64,000 bases of DNA, from contig LMAJ01000003.1 of the NCBI GenBank assembly GCA_001507425.1, positions 124,001 to 188,000 of the forward strand. The letters run 5' to 3'. The notes below the pieces were generated by a model. That model saw nothing but the letters and a program-made list of their open reading frames with translations. It was not told where the DNA came from and did not search any database. Below are positions 1 through 7,911 of this stretch, piece by piece. The translations under genes were made by a program, and so were the position numbers. Each line of letters begins with the position of its first letter. Position 1 is the stretch's first letter. Source of the stretch: Flavobacteriaceae bacterium CRH (GTDB taxonomy: Bacteria; Bacteroidota; Bacteroidia; Flavobacteriales; Flavobacteriaceae).

Positions 1-1
1 G

Positions 2-673
2 CAAAGTTCAAAATTGTTGGCAGAATATATGGGACAATTATTGCTTCGTGAAAATCGTTCGGTTTGGATTGCCCAGAGAGAAGGAAGAACGAAAGACGGA
101 AATGATGAAACCAATCCGGGAGTTTTAAAAATGATCGGGATGGGTTCTGATGAAGCCAATTTAATGGATTATTTTAAGAAATTAAAAATTGTTCCCGTTT
201 CTATTTCATACGAATATGACCCGACAGATGTTTTAAAAATGCCGCAATTAATGGCAGAAGCAAACAACGAAGTTTACATTAAAGATAAAAATGAGGATTT
301 CATGACCATTTTAAGTGGAATCATGGGAACCAAAAAAAGAATACATATTTCAGTTGGAGATGTTCTTGATACTGAAATTGATCAGATTGTGGCTGAAAAT
401 GACAATGCAAACAAACAAATTCAGGCTTTAGCACAAGTTATAGATGATTCTATTTTGAGAAATTATCAATTATGGCCAACTAATTTTATTGCGTACGATA
501 TTTTAAACGAAACCGATAAATTCTCTCATTTATATAAAGAGAATGAAAAATCGCTGTTTGAACGTCGTTTAGAAATGCGTATCGGAAGTGAAAATCCCGT
601 GACCAGACTTGGATTTTTATCGATGTATGCCAATCCTGTTGTCAATAAATTAAAATACCAGGATGTCATCTAA
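2..673 (+). CDS. Glycerolipid acyltransferase (PlsC-like), 3' part only
   Basis: The reading frame is open to the left edge, so the N-terminus, including the expected HxxxxD motif, is outside the window. The visible 224 residues contain the acyltransferase stretch VWIAQREGRTKDG followed by NPGVLKMI, which matches the substrate-binding block of 1-acyl-glycerol-3-phosphate/glycerol-3-phosphate acyltransferases of Bacteroidetes. The expected role is acylation of a glycerol-phosphate backbone at the inner membrane during phospholipid synthesis. Its stop overlaps the asparaginase start by 11 bp, suggesting cotranscription. The family call is good; the exact substrate cannot be read from the fragment. 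Confidence 0.75.
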   Translation, partial: QSSKLLAEYMGQLLLRENRSVWIAQREGRTKDGNDETNPGVLKMIGMGSDEANLMDYFKKLKIVPVSISYEYDPTDVLKMPQLMAEANNEVYIKDKNEDFMTILSGIMGTKKRIHISVGDVLDTEIDQIVAENDNANKQIQALAQVIDDSILRNYQLWPTNFIAYDILNETDKFSHLYKENEKSLFERRLEMRIGSENPVTRLGFLSMYANPVVNKLKYQDVI

Positions 674-1694
674 AGCTAAAATACTTTTAATATATACCGG
701 TGGAACTATTGGTATGAGCAAAGATTTTGAAACGGGTGCGCTTAAAGCATTCAACTTTGGGAAATTATTGCAAAATATCCCTGAAATCAAGCAGCTAGAT
801 TGTGAGATCGAAACCGTTTCATTTGAAAATCCGATAGATTCATCGAACATGAATCCTGCAGAATGGACTAAAATTGCAGAAATTATCGAAGAAAATTATA
901 TTTCTTTTGATGGTTTTGTGGTCTTGCATGGTTCAGATACAATGTCATATTCAGCTTCAGCATTGAGTTTTATGTTGGAGAATTTAGCCAAACCAGTTGT
1001 ATTTACAGGATCACAATTGCCAATTGGAGATCTTCGTACAGACGCTAAAGAAAACCTGATTACAGCGATTCAAATAGCTTCTCTTCAGGAAAATGGAAAT
1101 CCTGTTATTAAGGAAGTTTGTTTGTATTTTGAATATAAATTATACCGCGGAAACCGAACTTCAAAGGTAAATGCAGAACATTTTAGAGCTTTTACGGCTC
1201 CAAATTATCCTGAATTAGTAGAATCAGGTGTTCATTTGAAATTAAATAAACATTTATTCCTTCCGGTAAAGAAAGATGCTAAACTAATTGTCCATAAAAA
1301 TTTAGACAATCATGTTGCCATCATAAAAATGTTTCCGGGAATGAGCGAAGTTGTTTTGTCCTCAATTCTATCCATTAAAGATTTACGCGGAATTGTTTTA
1401 GAAACCTACGGTTCAGGAAATGCTCCAACCGAAGATTGGTTTTTAAATTTAATTCAGAAAGCGATTCAGTCAGGATTACACATTGTAAATGTAACGCAAT
1501 GTTCGGGCGGAAGTGTCAATATGGGACAATACGAAACCAGCACAAAACTAAAATCGCTTGGCGTTATTTCAGGAAAAGACATTACTACAGAAGCTGCAAT
1601 TACAAAATTGATGTATTTGCTGGGTCATAATATTCCACAATCTGAATTTAAAAACGTTTTTGAAACTGCTTTACGCGGAGAGATTTCTCTTTAA
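663..1694 (+). CDS. ansA: Type I L-asparaginase
   Basis: 343 residues, normal for a cytoplasmic type I asparaginase hydrolysing L-asparagine to aspartate and ammonia. The N-terminal nucleophile motif IYTGGTIG holds Thr12, and the second catalytic block HGSDTM holds Asp92 and Thr93. The conserved lysine appears as NRTSKV (Lys167). There is no signal peptide, which fits a cytoplasmic enzyme. It starts inside the end of the acyltransferase gene, so translational coupling is likely. The family call is firm; preference for asparagine over glutamine is inferred from similarity. Confidence 0.92.
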   Translation: MSSKAKILLIYTGGTIGMSKDFETGALKAFNFGKLLQNIPEIKQLDCEIETVSFENPIDSSNMNPAEWTKIAEIIEENYISFDGFVVLHGSDTMSYSASALSFMLENLAKPVVFTGSQLPIGDLRTDAKENLITAIQIASLQENGNPVIKEVCLYFEYKLYRGNRTSKVNAEHFRAFTAPNYPELVESGVHLKLNKHLFLPVKKDAKLIVHKNLDNHVAIIKMFPGMSEVVLSSILSIKDLRGIVLETYGSGNAPTEDWFLNLIQKAIQSGLHIVNVTQCSGGSVNMGQYETSTKLKSLGVISGKDITTEAAITKLMYLLGHNIPQSEFKNVFETALRGEISL

Positions 1695-1702
1695 TTTTTT
1701 TC

Positions 1703-1848
1703 ACCATATAAGTGATATAAGTTCATTTAATTAAAGTGAAATCATAGTTTTGTCATCCTGACGGAGGAAGGATCACACTCGAAAATCTACAAAGATTGGC
1801 AATACTGTGCGGAGCTATTTGTGTGATCCTTCGTCCCTCAGGATGACA
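1703..1848. repeat. Intergenic GTCATCCTGA inverted repeat plus one arm of the 24-nt palindromic repeat
   Basis: Bases 1751-1778 and 1821-1848 are near-complementary arms beginning TGTCATCCTGACGG and ending in AGGATGACA, enclosing about 40 variable bases. Immediately upstream, 1703-1726 is identical to the 24-nt arm at 60970-60993, but no right-hand partner is present here. It lies between convergent genes and could also act as a bidirectional terminator. Confidence 0.85.
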
Positions 1849-1876
1849 AGTTTGAGAATAATTGGAATTTGGAATT

Positions 1877-3121
1877 TTAATTATTAGAATTTCTATATGG
1901 AACCGGACAAGTTTCTAATTCCTCTTCAGAAGCACTATGGTTTTTATAATACACATAAACAATTACTGAAAGAATACAAATAATGCCTTGAATTGCAACG
2001 GTATTTCGTGTTCCGATAATGTGTGAAACATATCCGATGATCAAACTTCCCACAGGAATCATTCCCTGATAAGCCATTAAATAATAACTGATACTTCGCG
2101 AACGCATATTTACAGCACTTTGTGTCTGAACATAAATATTTATAGATGAAGTTTGTGCCATCATTCCCAAACCGCTCAAAGCCATGCAAATAAGCGCTAC
2201 AGTTAAATTGTTTGAAAAAGCAAGTATGATGATGCTTAAACCTAATAATAAGCTCGCAGCGATCATTATTTTGTTCATATTGTCTGATTTTTTAAGATTT
2301 GCCAGATAAATTGCTGAAATAATCGAACCAATTCCGGCCGCACTTTCAAACCAGCTAAATGTCTGAGCGTTTCCGCTAAAAATATCTTTTGCAAAAACCG
2401 GCATCAAAGTATTAAATGAAATAACAAATAAACTACTGCACATCAACATTAAAAGCATTTTGGCCATCTCATTTTCTTTTTTGATATAATCGAAGCCTTC
2501 AATAAAATCTTCCAGCATTTTGAATTTATCTGTAGCTTTAATGTGTGGAGTGATTTTCATCATTAATAATGAAATTAAAACTGGAATATAGCTCAGGAAA
2601 TTTCCAATAAAACAAATGTCTTCACCATAAGTGTGCAGAATAATTCCGGCCATTGCAGGACCAGCAATTCGGGCAAAATTATTTAAAGTTGAGTTTAGCG
2701 CGACGGCATTAGGCAAATCTTCTTTATTGTCTACAATGTCAATCATCATGGTTTGTCGGCACGTCATGTCGAAAGAATTTATAATTCCCTGAATTAAACT
2801 CAGCGCCAGAATAAAGTTGATGTTGTAGATTTTTAGATAAATCAATAAAGCCAGAGCACCCGCCTGAAGCATTGCCAACGATTGTAACAAAATCATGGCA
2901 CGATGTTTATCATAACGACCAATAATACTTCCTGCTAATGGAGCAAGAAAGAGCGACGGAATCATACTTAAAAAAGTAGTTAAACCCAGTAAAAAAACAG
3001 AACCGGTAACGCTGTAAACCATCCAGCTTACTGCTGTTTTTTGAAGCCAGGTTCCAACTACAGAAACCGATTGTCCGTAAAAGAATAATTTGAAGTTTTT
3101 TGATTTTAAGGCCTTAAACAT
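1877..3121 (-). CDS. MFS transporter, EntS-like exporter
   Basis: 414 residues with about twelve hydrophobic segments and no signal peptide. The N-terminus (KNFKLFFYGQSVSVVGTWLQ) and the following loop are typical of the major facilitator branch annotated as enterobactin or small-molecule exporters in Bacteroidetes. It would act in the inner membrane by proton antiport; the substrate is unknown. It is divergent from a LysR regulator, with 92 bp between the starts, an arrangement that usually means the regulator controls the transporter. The last residues (NSNN) abut repeat-rich DNA. Confidence 0.8.
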   Translation of the reverse strand: MFKALKSKNFKLFFYGQSVSVVGTWLQKTAVSWMVYSVTGSVFLLGLTTFLSMIPSLFLAPLAGSIIGRYDKHRAMILLQSLAMLQAGALALLIYLKIYNINFILALSLIQGIINSFDMTCRQTMMIDIVDNKEDLPNAVALNSTLNNFARIAGPAMAGIILHTYGEDICFIGNFLSYIPVLISLLMMKITPHIKATDKFKMLEDFIEGFDYIKKENEMAKMLLMLMCSSLFVISFNTLMPVFAKDIFSGNAQTFSWFESAAGIGSIISAIYLANLKKSDNMNKIMIAASLLLGLSIIILAFSNNLTVALICMALSGLGMMAQTSSINIYVQTQSAVNMRSRSISYYLMAYQGMIPVGSLIIGYVSHIIGTRNTVAIQGIICILSVIVYVYYKNHSASEEELETCPVPYRNSNN

Positions 3122-3191
3122 AATATTCGATATTTTTTTTACAAAGGTCGGGATTATGATTTCATTAGAAAAATTAATAATTTTACTGATA

Positions 3192-3209
3192 ATAAGTATT
3201 TAAACTTAT
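3192..3209. promoter_or_regulatory. Candidate LysR operator dyad
   Basis: A perfect inverted repeat, ATAAGT-ATTTAA-ACTTAT, ends 4 bp before the LysR start codon in the divergent intergenic region. It contains a T-N11-A pattern, the usual LysR-type binding form. That it binds the adjacent regulator is inferred from position only. Confidence 0.45.
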
Positions 3210-3213
3210 CAAT

Positions 3214-4086
3214 ATGGAGATTTTTCAATTAGAATATTTTATTATAACCGCTGAGGTTCTTCACTTTACAAAAGCAGCCGAATTATGTTTTGTAACGCAA
3301 TCCGGTTTATCGCAACAAATAAAAAAGCTGGAAGAAGAACTCGGAATGCCTTTATTTGTGAGGATTGGAAAAAAAGTACAGCTTACCGAAGCCGGTTCTG
3401 TTTTTCTAATTCACGCTAAACAAGTGATAGAAAATGTACAAAGCGGAAAACAGGCAATCGACGATTTGAACCAAATGATTGGTGGAGAATTACGAATTGG
3501 TGTTACGTATATTTTTGGACTTTTGGTTTTGCCAATCGTTAATTCGTTTGCTAAAACATATCCACATCTAAAAATTGTTGTCGAATATGGAACTACTGAA
3601 CCTTTGGAACAAAAATTATTAAACAATGAATTAGATCTGGTTTTGGTTATTTCATCAAACGAAATTGAACTTCCTTTTCAAAAAGTCCCCTTATTTACTT
3701 CGAAGTTGGTTATGGCCGTTTCAAAAACGCATGAATTAGCGGTATTAGATAAAATTGCCTTTAAGAAAATAGAAAATATCCCGCTTATTTTGCCGGTAAA
3801 AGGATTTAATTCGAGAGAAATGTTAGATGAATTATTTTTAAAAAATAATATGAAACCAAAAGTGTCGATTGAATTAAATGCAGTTCATGCATTATTGCGA
3901 TTGGTTGGTGACAGCGATTGGGCAACAATTGTTACAGAAAAAGCCTTAAAAGGCTGGGATAATTTGAAAGCAATAGATATTACAGGCGTGGCAACACAAA
4001 GAGATTCGTTTATGTTAACAATCGAAGGAGCTTACCAAAAAAAGGCTGTAAAACTGTTTATGGAAGAATTTAGAAAAAGCATGTAA
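3214..4086 (+). CDS. LysR family transcriptional regulator
   Basis: 290 residues, standard for LysR-type regulators. The N-terminal winged helix-turn-helix reads FTKAAELCFVTQSGLSQQIKKL, positions about 18-39, followed by a linker helix and a periplasmic-binding-protein-like effector domain (ELRIGVTYIFG at about 90). It probably regulates itself and the divergent MFS exporter. The effector is unknown. The start is set by the ATG after a dyad-symmetric element. Confidence 0.88.
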   Translation: MEIFQLEYFIITAEVLHFTKAAELCFVTQSGLSQQIKKLEEELGMPLFVRIGKKVQLTEAGSVFLIHAKQVIENVQSGKQAIDDLNQMIGGELRIGVTYIFGLLVLPIVNSFAKTYPHLKIVVEYGTTEPLEQKLLNNELDLVLVISSNEIELPFQKVPLFTSKLVMAVSKTHELAVLDKIAFKKIENIPLILPVKGFNSREMLDELFLKNNMKPKVSIELNAVHALLRLVGDSDWATIVTEKALKGWDNLKAIDITGVATQRDSFMLTIEGAYQKKAVKLFMEEFRKSM

Positions 4087-4101
4087 AGTAATGTTTGATT
4101 T

Positions 4102-4109
4102 TACTTTTG
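4102..4109 (+). promoter_or_regulatory. Promoter -7 box for tRNA-Ser
   Basis: TACTTTTG matches the Bacteroidetes -7 consensus TAnnTTTG. It lies 37 bp before the mature tRNA 5' end, leaving a short leader. No clear -33 TTG is at the usual spacing. Confidence 0.45.
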
Positions 4110-4146
4110 TAAGTCACTTTTTTTTGTGTTCTTTGCAAACCAAAAT

Positions 4147-4233
4147 AGAGAGGTGTCCGAGTGGTTGAAGGAGCTAGCCTGGAAAGCTAGTATATGGGTA
4201 ACTGTATCGTGGGTTCGAATCCCATCCTCTCTG
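4147..4233 (+). tRNA. tRNA-Ser (GGA anticodon)
   Basis: 87 nt. The acceptor arms AGAGAGG (4147-4153) and CCTCTCT (4226-4232) pair fully. The anticodon stem CTAGC/GCTAG encloses the loop CTGGAAA with anticodon GGA at 4181-4183. There is a long class II variable arm, as expected for serine, and the T arm has the TTCGAAT loop. The discriminator base is G4233; CCA is not encoded. It is followed by a strong terminator. Confidence 0.96.
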
Positions 4234-4242
4234 CAAAATGTA

Positions 4243-4276
4243 AAAACCCTTGTGAATAGAACTTCACAAGGGTTTT
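4243..4276 (+). terminator. Rho-independent terminator of tRNA-Ser
   Basis: CCCTTGTGAA (4247-4256) pairs with TTCACAAGGG (4263-4272), extended by A/T runs on both sides and followed by TTTT. The symmetrical A/T flanks also suit the convergent GNAT gene. Confidence 0.85.
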
Positions 4277-4297
4277 GTTCTTTATATAATATTAAAC

Positions 4298-4804
4298 CTA
4301 AACCTTAATCTCAAACAAACTAAAAGAACCTTCTTTATAATGTTCCGGTAGTTCGTTTGTCCATTCAATAGTACTAATGCCTTTATAGTCAAAACCGCAG
4401 CTCATATAATATTTATTTATTCTCTCGTTTCCGCTGTGCGTGTCAAGCCTAATATATTGTTTGTTATTTTCTTTAGCATATAGTTTTGCCCATTCTACAA
4501 TTTTTTTGACATAAGATTGCCCTCTGAATTTTGGGTTTGTAGCAATTCTATGGAGATATATGGCGGGATCTGCGCTGGCTTCTTTCCAAATAATTAAATC
4601 ATCAAACGTTAACACAAATGTGCACGCAACTTCATTTTTTTCTTTAATTATAAAATGACGGTTTTCGGCTATTTCTTTTTCGATTAATGCTCTTTCAAAA
4701 CCTCTCCAGCTTTTATTATTTACCGTTTTTTGATACGACGTAGCTTCGTTATAGATCTCGAAAACAACATTGATATCTTCATTTGTAGTTTTAAAAAATT
4801 CCAT
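4298..4804 (-). CDS. GNAT family N-acetyltransferase
   Basis: 168 residues. The acetyl-CoA-binding motif A is visible as RIATNPKFRGQSYVKKIVEW (about 88-107), followed by the beta5-like LDTHSGNERINKYYMSCGF (about 119-137). This is the GNAT fold, transferring an acetyl group from acetyl-CoA to an amine. The acceptor substrate is not predictable. It is monocistronic between the tRNA terminator and a repeat-poor gap. The family call is strong; the function is open. Confidence 0.85.
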   Translation of the reverse strand: MEFFKTTNEDINVVFEIYNEATSYQKTVNNKSWRGFERALIEKEIAENRHFIIKEKNEVACTFVLTFDDLIIWKEASADPAIYLHRIATNPKFRGQSYVKKIVEWAKLYAKENNKQYIRLDTHSGNERINKYYMSCGFDYKGISTIEWTNELPEHYKEGSFSLFEIKV

Positions 4805-4887
4805 TATATATTGGATTGTGAATAATTAGTCAATTTTTCAAAGATAATTTGTCATTTAGTAGTAAACCAATATCTAATCTAAAAAAA

Positions 4888-5628
4888 TTAATCCTGCAAG
4901 GCCACTTTTACTTTTGGCAAAATGCGATCTACAAATAATGTATAAGCATCTTTTGATGGATGTAAGCCATCTCCAGCGACTAAAGAAGGAACTTCAATAC
5001 CTCTTTGAGTAATATCTGTAATCGAAATAAACAACACTCCGTTTGTCTTGCAATAATTTTCTGCAAAAGTATTGTACTCACTTATTTCTTTTGAAATTTT
5101 TGCTGTTCCGCCAAACATAGTTCCAAAAGGAGTGTAGGCATAATCAGGAATCGAAAGAACAATTACATTTTTTTTGTCGCCTTTGGCTAACGTTATTGCT
5201 TTGGTAAGTAGTTCAGGAAATTCTTTTTCATAAAAAGAAAAATTGATACCTTGATATTGATTATTTACTCCGATTAATAAAGTAACTAAATCGTAATTTG
5301 ATTGTGGATTTTGTTCGTTTATTGCTGAGATTAAATTTGAAGTTGTCCAGCCTGTCTTGGCAATTATATTTAAAGAAAAACTTGTTTCAGGATAAATTGC
5401 TTCCAAATTTGCTTTTAATTGCTCGGGATAGCGGCAGGTTTCGCAAACACTTTGACCAATAGTATAACTGTCCCCTAAAGTTAGAAGTCTAATTTTACTT
5501 GCAAGTGGAATTTTTGGAATTGAAATTATCGGAGAATTTGAAGTCTCAGAATCTGAATCATCAGAACTGCAGCTTAAAAGAAATACAGAAAGAATAACGG
5601 TAACTATTTGTTTGAATTGTGGTTTCAT
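4888..5628 (-). CDS. SGNH/GDSL hydrolase lipoprotein
   Basis: 246 residues. The N-terminus has a lipoprotein signal with lipobox LLSC followed by SSDDSDSE, an acidic stretch of the kind linked to surface lipoprotein export in Bacteroidetes. The hydrolase blocks are GDSYTIGQS (catalytic Ser), a GVNNQ block providing the oxyanion Asn, and DGLHPSKDAY holding the Asp-His pair. It is likely an esterase or acyl-hydrolase acting at the envelope on an unknown ester. A standalone gene. Confidence 0.85.
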   Translation of the reverse strand: MKPQFKQIVTVILSVFLLSCSSDDSDSETSNSPIISIPKIPLASKIRLLTLGDSYTIGQSVCETCRYPEQLKANLEAIYPETSFSLNIIAKTGWTTSNLISAINEQNPQSNYDLVTLLIGVNNQYQGINFSFYEKEFPELLTKAITLAKGDKKNVIVLSIPDYAYTPFGTMFGGTAKISKEISEYNTFAENYCKTNGVLFISITDITQRGIEVPSLVAGDGLHPSKDAYTLFVDRILPKVKVALQD

Positions 5629-5695
5629 AATTTGTTTAAATTAGATTCAGGCTCGTTCTAAACAAATAGTTACGTTAAATATGTTGTTTTGGTTT

Positions 5696-6478
5696 TTAGG
5701 CCATTTCAGTTTTCATCAGAATTTGTTCTTCAATAGCATTCCAAAGACCAATTCGCTTTTCTAACGCTAGAATTGAAATCTCTTCAACCTCTTTCCATTT
5801 TTGAGCATCATCTTCACATAAGTCAGAAATCATTTGCATGGCCATTGGTCCGTGCTCATCTGCGTCAAGTTCTATATGTCTTTCAAAATAATAAAGTAAT
5901 TTGCTCAAATCTGTATCGGGCAGGTTTTTTTGAAAGTTTTTCAGGATCTCAGTAAACATACTCGGGATTAAGTCTTCTCTTCCAAAAGTAAAAGCAGCAG
6001 CAATTTCATGTGGTTTACCTTGCTCGATAACTCTAAAAGTAAAATCTAAAAAAGCTTTAACATTTGGGTGCAATGAACTTTGTTTTATCGCAACAAAAAT
6101 ATTGTGAAGTGAAGTTACTTCAGCTAAAAATGTATTAATTCCGGTGGTATCAGCCCCGCAATCTTCCATAGCTTCAAGATACATTTCGTAATGGCTTTGT
6201 CTTCTTCCGTCAATCGTTAAATCAGTTTCTTCTGCAAGAACGATTTCGTTGATTAAGTATCTTGTTTCGGGATTTTTGGTAGCAAACCAAGGTGTTGTTG
6301 TACAAGTAAGTTTGGCTTGTAAAGCTTTTAACAGTGACATAAAATCCCAAACAGCAAAAACATGATTTTCCAAGAAACTGTGTAAATCATCAATACTCTG
6401 AATTTTATTGTATAAAGAATGTTGTAAAAGTTGGTCTTTTTGAGGTTGAATGCTATTGTGTATAGTTTCAATATTCAT
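5696..6478 (-). CDS. DUF3050 family protein (heme-oxygenase-like fold)
   Basis: 260 residues, all helical in character, with no signal peptide. The N-terminal block HVFAVWDFMSLLKALQ and the histidine/glutamate-rich helices (HYEMYLEAMEDCG, YYFERHIELDADEHGP) match what I recall of DUF3050, a family placed among heme-oxygenase-like proteins. The conserved E/H residues could form a metal site, which is an inference. A -7 box (TATCTTTG on the minus strand, 6495-6502) sits 17 bp upstream of the start. Biological role unknown. Confidence 0.7.
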   Translation of the reverse strand: MNIETIHNSIQPQKDQLLQHSLYNKIQSIDDLHSFLENHVFAVWDFMSLLKALQAKLTCTTTPWFATKNPETRYLINEIVLAEETDLTIDGRRQSHYEMYLEAMEDCGADTTGINTFLAEVTSLHNIFVAIKQSSLHPNVKAFLDFTFRVIEQGKPHEIAAAFTFGREDLIPSMFTEILKNFQKNLPDTDLSKLLYYFERHIELDADEHGPMAMQMISDLCEDDAQKWKEVEEISILALEKRIGLWNAIEEQILMKTEMA

Positions 6479-6494
6479 TTGCGTAATTTTTGTG

Positions 6495-6502
6495 CAAAGA
6501 TA
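6495..6502 (-). promoter_or_regulatory. Promoter -7 box of the DUF3050 gene
   Basis: The minus strand reads TATCTTTG, matching TAnnTTTG, 17 bp before the ATG. It directly follows the acyl-CoA dehydrogenase terminator hairpin, so the two genes are separate units. Confidence 0.5.
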
Positions 6503-6533
6503 AAAAAGCTTCTCGGTAAGAAGAAGCTTTTCA
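6502..6533 (-). terminator. Terminator of the acyl-CoA dehydrogenase gene
   Basis: AAAAGCTTCT (6504-6513) pairs with AGAAGCTTTT (6522-6531). Read on the minus strand the stem runs into a T-rich tract, 34 bp after the dehydrogenase stop. Confidence 0.75.
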
Positions 6534-6566
6534 TATTGTTTTTGTATATATTTTAATAGTTGTCTA

Positions 6567-7745
6567 TTATTTAAAAGCTGGAATACCAGTTACATCCATT
6601 CCGGTTATCAATAAATGAATGTCGTGTGTGCCTTCATAAGTAATAACGCTTTCGAGATTCATCATATGGCGCATGATCGAATATTCGCCAGTAATTCCCA
6701 TTCCGCCTAACATTTGTCTGGCTTCTCGTGCAATATGAATGGCCATATCGACATTATTACGTTTTGCCATCGAAATTTGAGAAGTTGTTGCTTTTCCTTC
6801 GTTTCTCAAAACGCCTAAACGCCAGGTTAATAATTGTGCTTTTGTAATTTCGGTGATCATTTCGGCTAATTTCTTTTGTTGCAATTGTGTTCCTCCAATT
6901 GGTTTTCCAAACTGAATTCTTTCTTTTGCGTAACGTAAAGCTGTATCATAACAATCCATTGCCGCTCCAATTGCGCCCCAGGCGATTCCGTATCGTGCTG
7001 AATCTAAACAGCCAAGTGGCGCTCCCAATCCAGATTTATTAGGTAATAAATTCTCTTTAGGAACTTTTACATTATCAAAAATTAATTCTCCTGTAGATGA
7101 TGCACGAAGCGACCATTTGTTATGCGTTTCCGGAGTTGTAAAACCTTCCATTCCTCGCTCTACAATTAAACCGTGAATTCTTCCTTCTTCATTTTTAGCC
7201 CAAACAACTGCAATGTCTGCAAAAGGAGCATTCGAAATCCACATTTTAGCACCATTTAAAAGATAATGATCTCCCATATCTTTAAAATTAGTAATCATAC
7301 TTCCGGGATCAGAACCGTGGTCTGGCTCCGTTAAACCAAAACAACCCATAAATTCACCTGTGGCTAATTTTGGTAAATATTTCATTCGTTGTTCTTCATT
7401 TCCGTATTTCCAAATAGGATACATTACTAATGAAGACTGAACTGATGAAGTCGATCTTACGCCAGAATCACCACGTTCAATTTCCTGCATGATTAAACCA
7501 TAAGAAATTTGATCAAGTCCGGCTCCACCATATTCTACCGGAATATAAGGGCCAAAACCGCCAATTTCTCCAAGTCCTTTTATAATTTGTTTAGGAAATT
7601 CTGCTTTTTGAGCGTACTCTTCTATAATAGGAGAAACTTCTCTTTTAACCCATGCGCGTGCTGATTCACGAACTAGTTTATGTTCGTCAGTGAATAAATC
7701 ATCAAGGTTATAATAATCAGGGGCTTGAAATAGGTCTGGTTTCAT
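6567..7745 (-). CDS. Acyl-CoA dehydrogenase, glutaryl-CoA dehydrogenase type
   Basis: 392 residues, the usual length. Signature blocks include GCFGLTEPDHGSDPGSM (about 136-152, FAD/substrate binding) and the C-terminal catalytic YEGTHDIH with its Glu. The SVQSSLVMYPI segment is typical of glutaryl-CoA dehydrogenases, which oxidatively decarboxylate glutaryl-CoA to crotonyl-CoA in lysine/tryptophan degradation. No other degradation genes are adjacent. It has its own promoter and terminator, so it is monocistronic. The family is certain; the glutaryl preference is likely but inferred. Confidence 0.88.
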   Translation of the reverse strand: MKPDLFQAPDYYNLDDLFTDEHKLVRESARAWVKREVSPIIEEYAQKAEFPKQIIKGLGEIGGFGPYIPVEYGGAGLDQISYGLIMQEIERGDSGVRSTSSVQSSLVMYPIWKYGNEEQRMKYLPKLATGEFMGCFGLTEPDHGSDPGSMITNFKDMGDHYLLNGAKMWISNAPFADIAVVWAKNEEGRIHGLIVERGMEGFTTPETHNKWSLRASSTGELIFDNVKVPKENLLPNKSGLGAPLGCLDSARYGIAWGAIGAAMDCYDTALRYAKERIQFGKPIGGTQLQQKKLAEMITEITKAQLLTWRLGVLRNEGKATTSQISMAKRNNVDMAIHIAREARQMLGGMGITGEYSIMRHMMNLESVITYEGTHDIHLLITGMDVTGIPAFK

Positions 7746-7766
7746 GTTTAGTTATTTTTACAAAAA

Positions 7767-7798
7767 CAAATTTACGCAATAAAAATATAACAAAACAA
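7767..7798 (-). promoter_or_regulatory. Promoter of the acyl-CoA dehydrogenase gene
   Basis: On the minus strand a TTTG (TTG at 7796-7798) is followed after 21 bp by TAAATTTG (7767-7774), matching the Bacteroidetes -33/-7 arrangement. It lies 22 bp upstream of the start codon. Confidence 0.6.
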
Positions 7799-7884
7799 AG
7801 CAAAATTGTTATATTTTTACCATGATAAACAAAAATAAATAAGAATAAGACGAATTAATACTAGTTTATTGGGTATATATAAAC

Positions 7885-7892
7885 TAATTTTG
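7885..7892 (+). promoter_or_regulatory. Promoter -7 box of the TPR-AraC regulator
   Basis: TAATTTTG matches TAnnTTTG, 19 bp before the ATG at 7912. No -33 element is at ideal spacing; a TTG occurs 14 bp upstream. Confidence 0.45.
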
Positions 7893-7911
7893 AGTTCCAA
7901 AAACATCATAA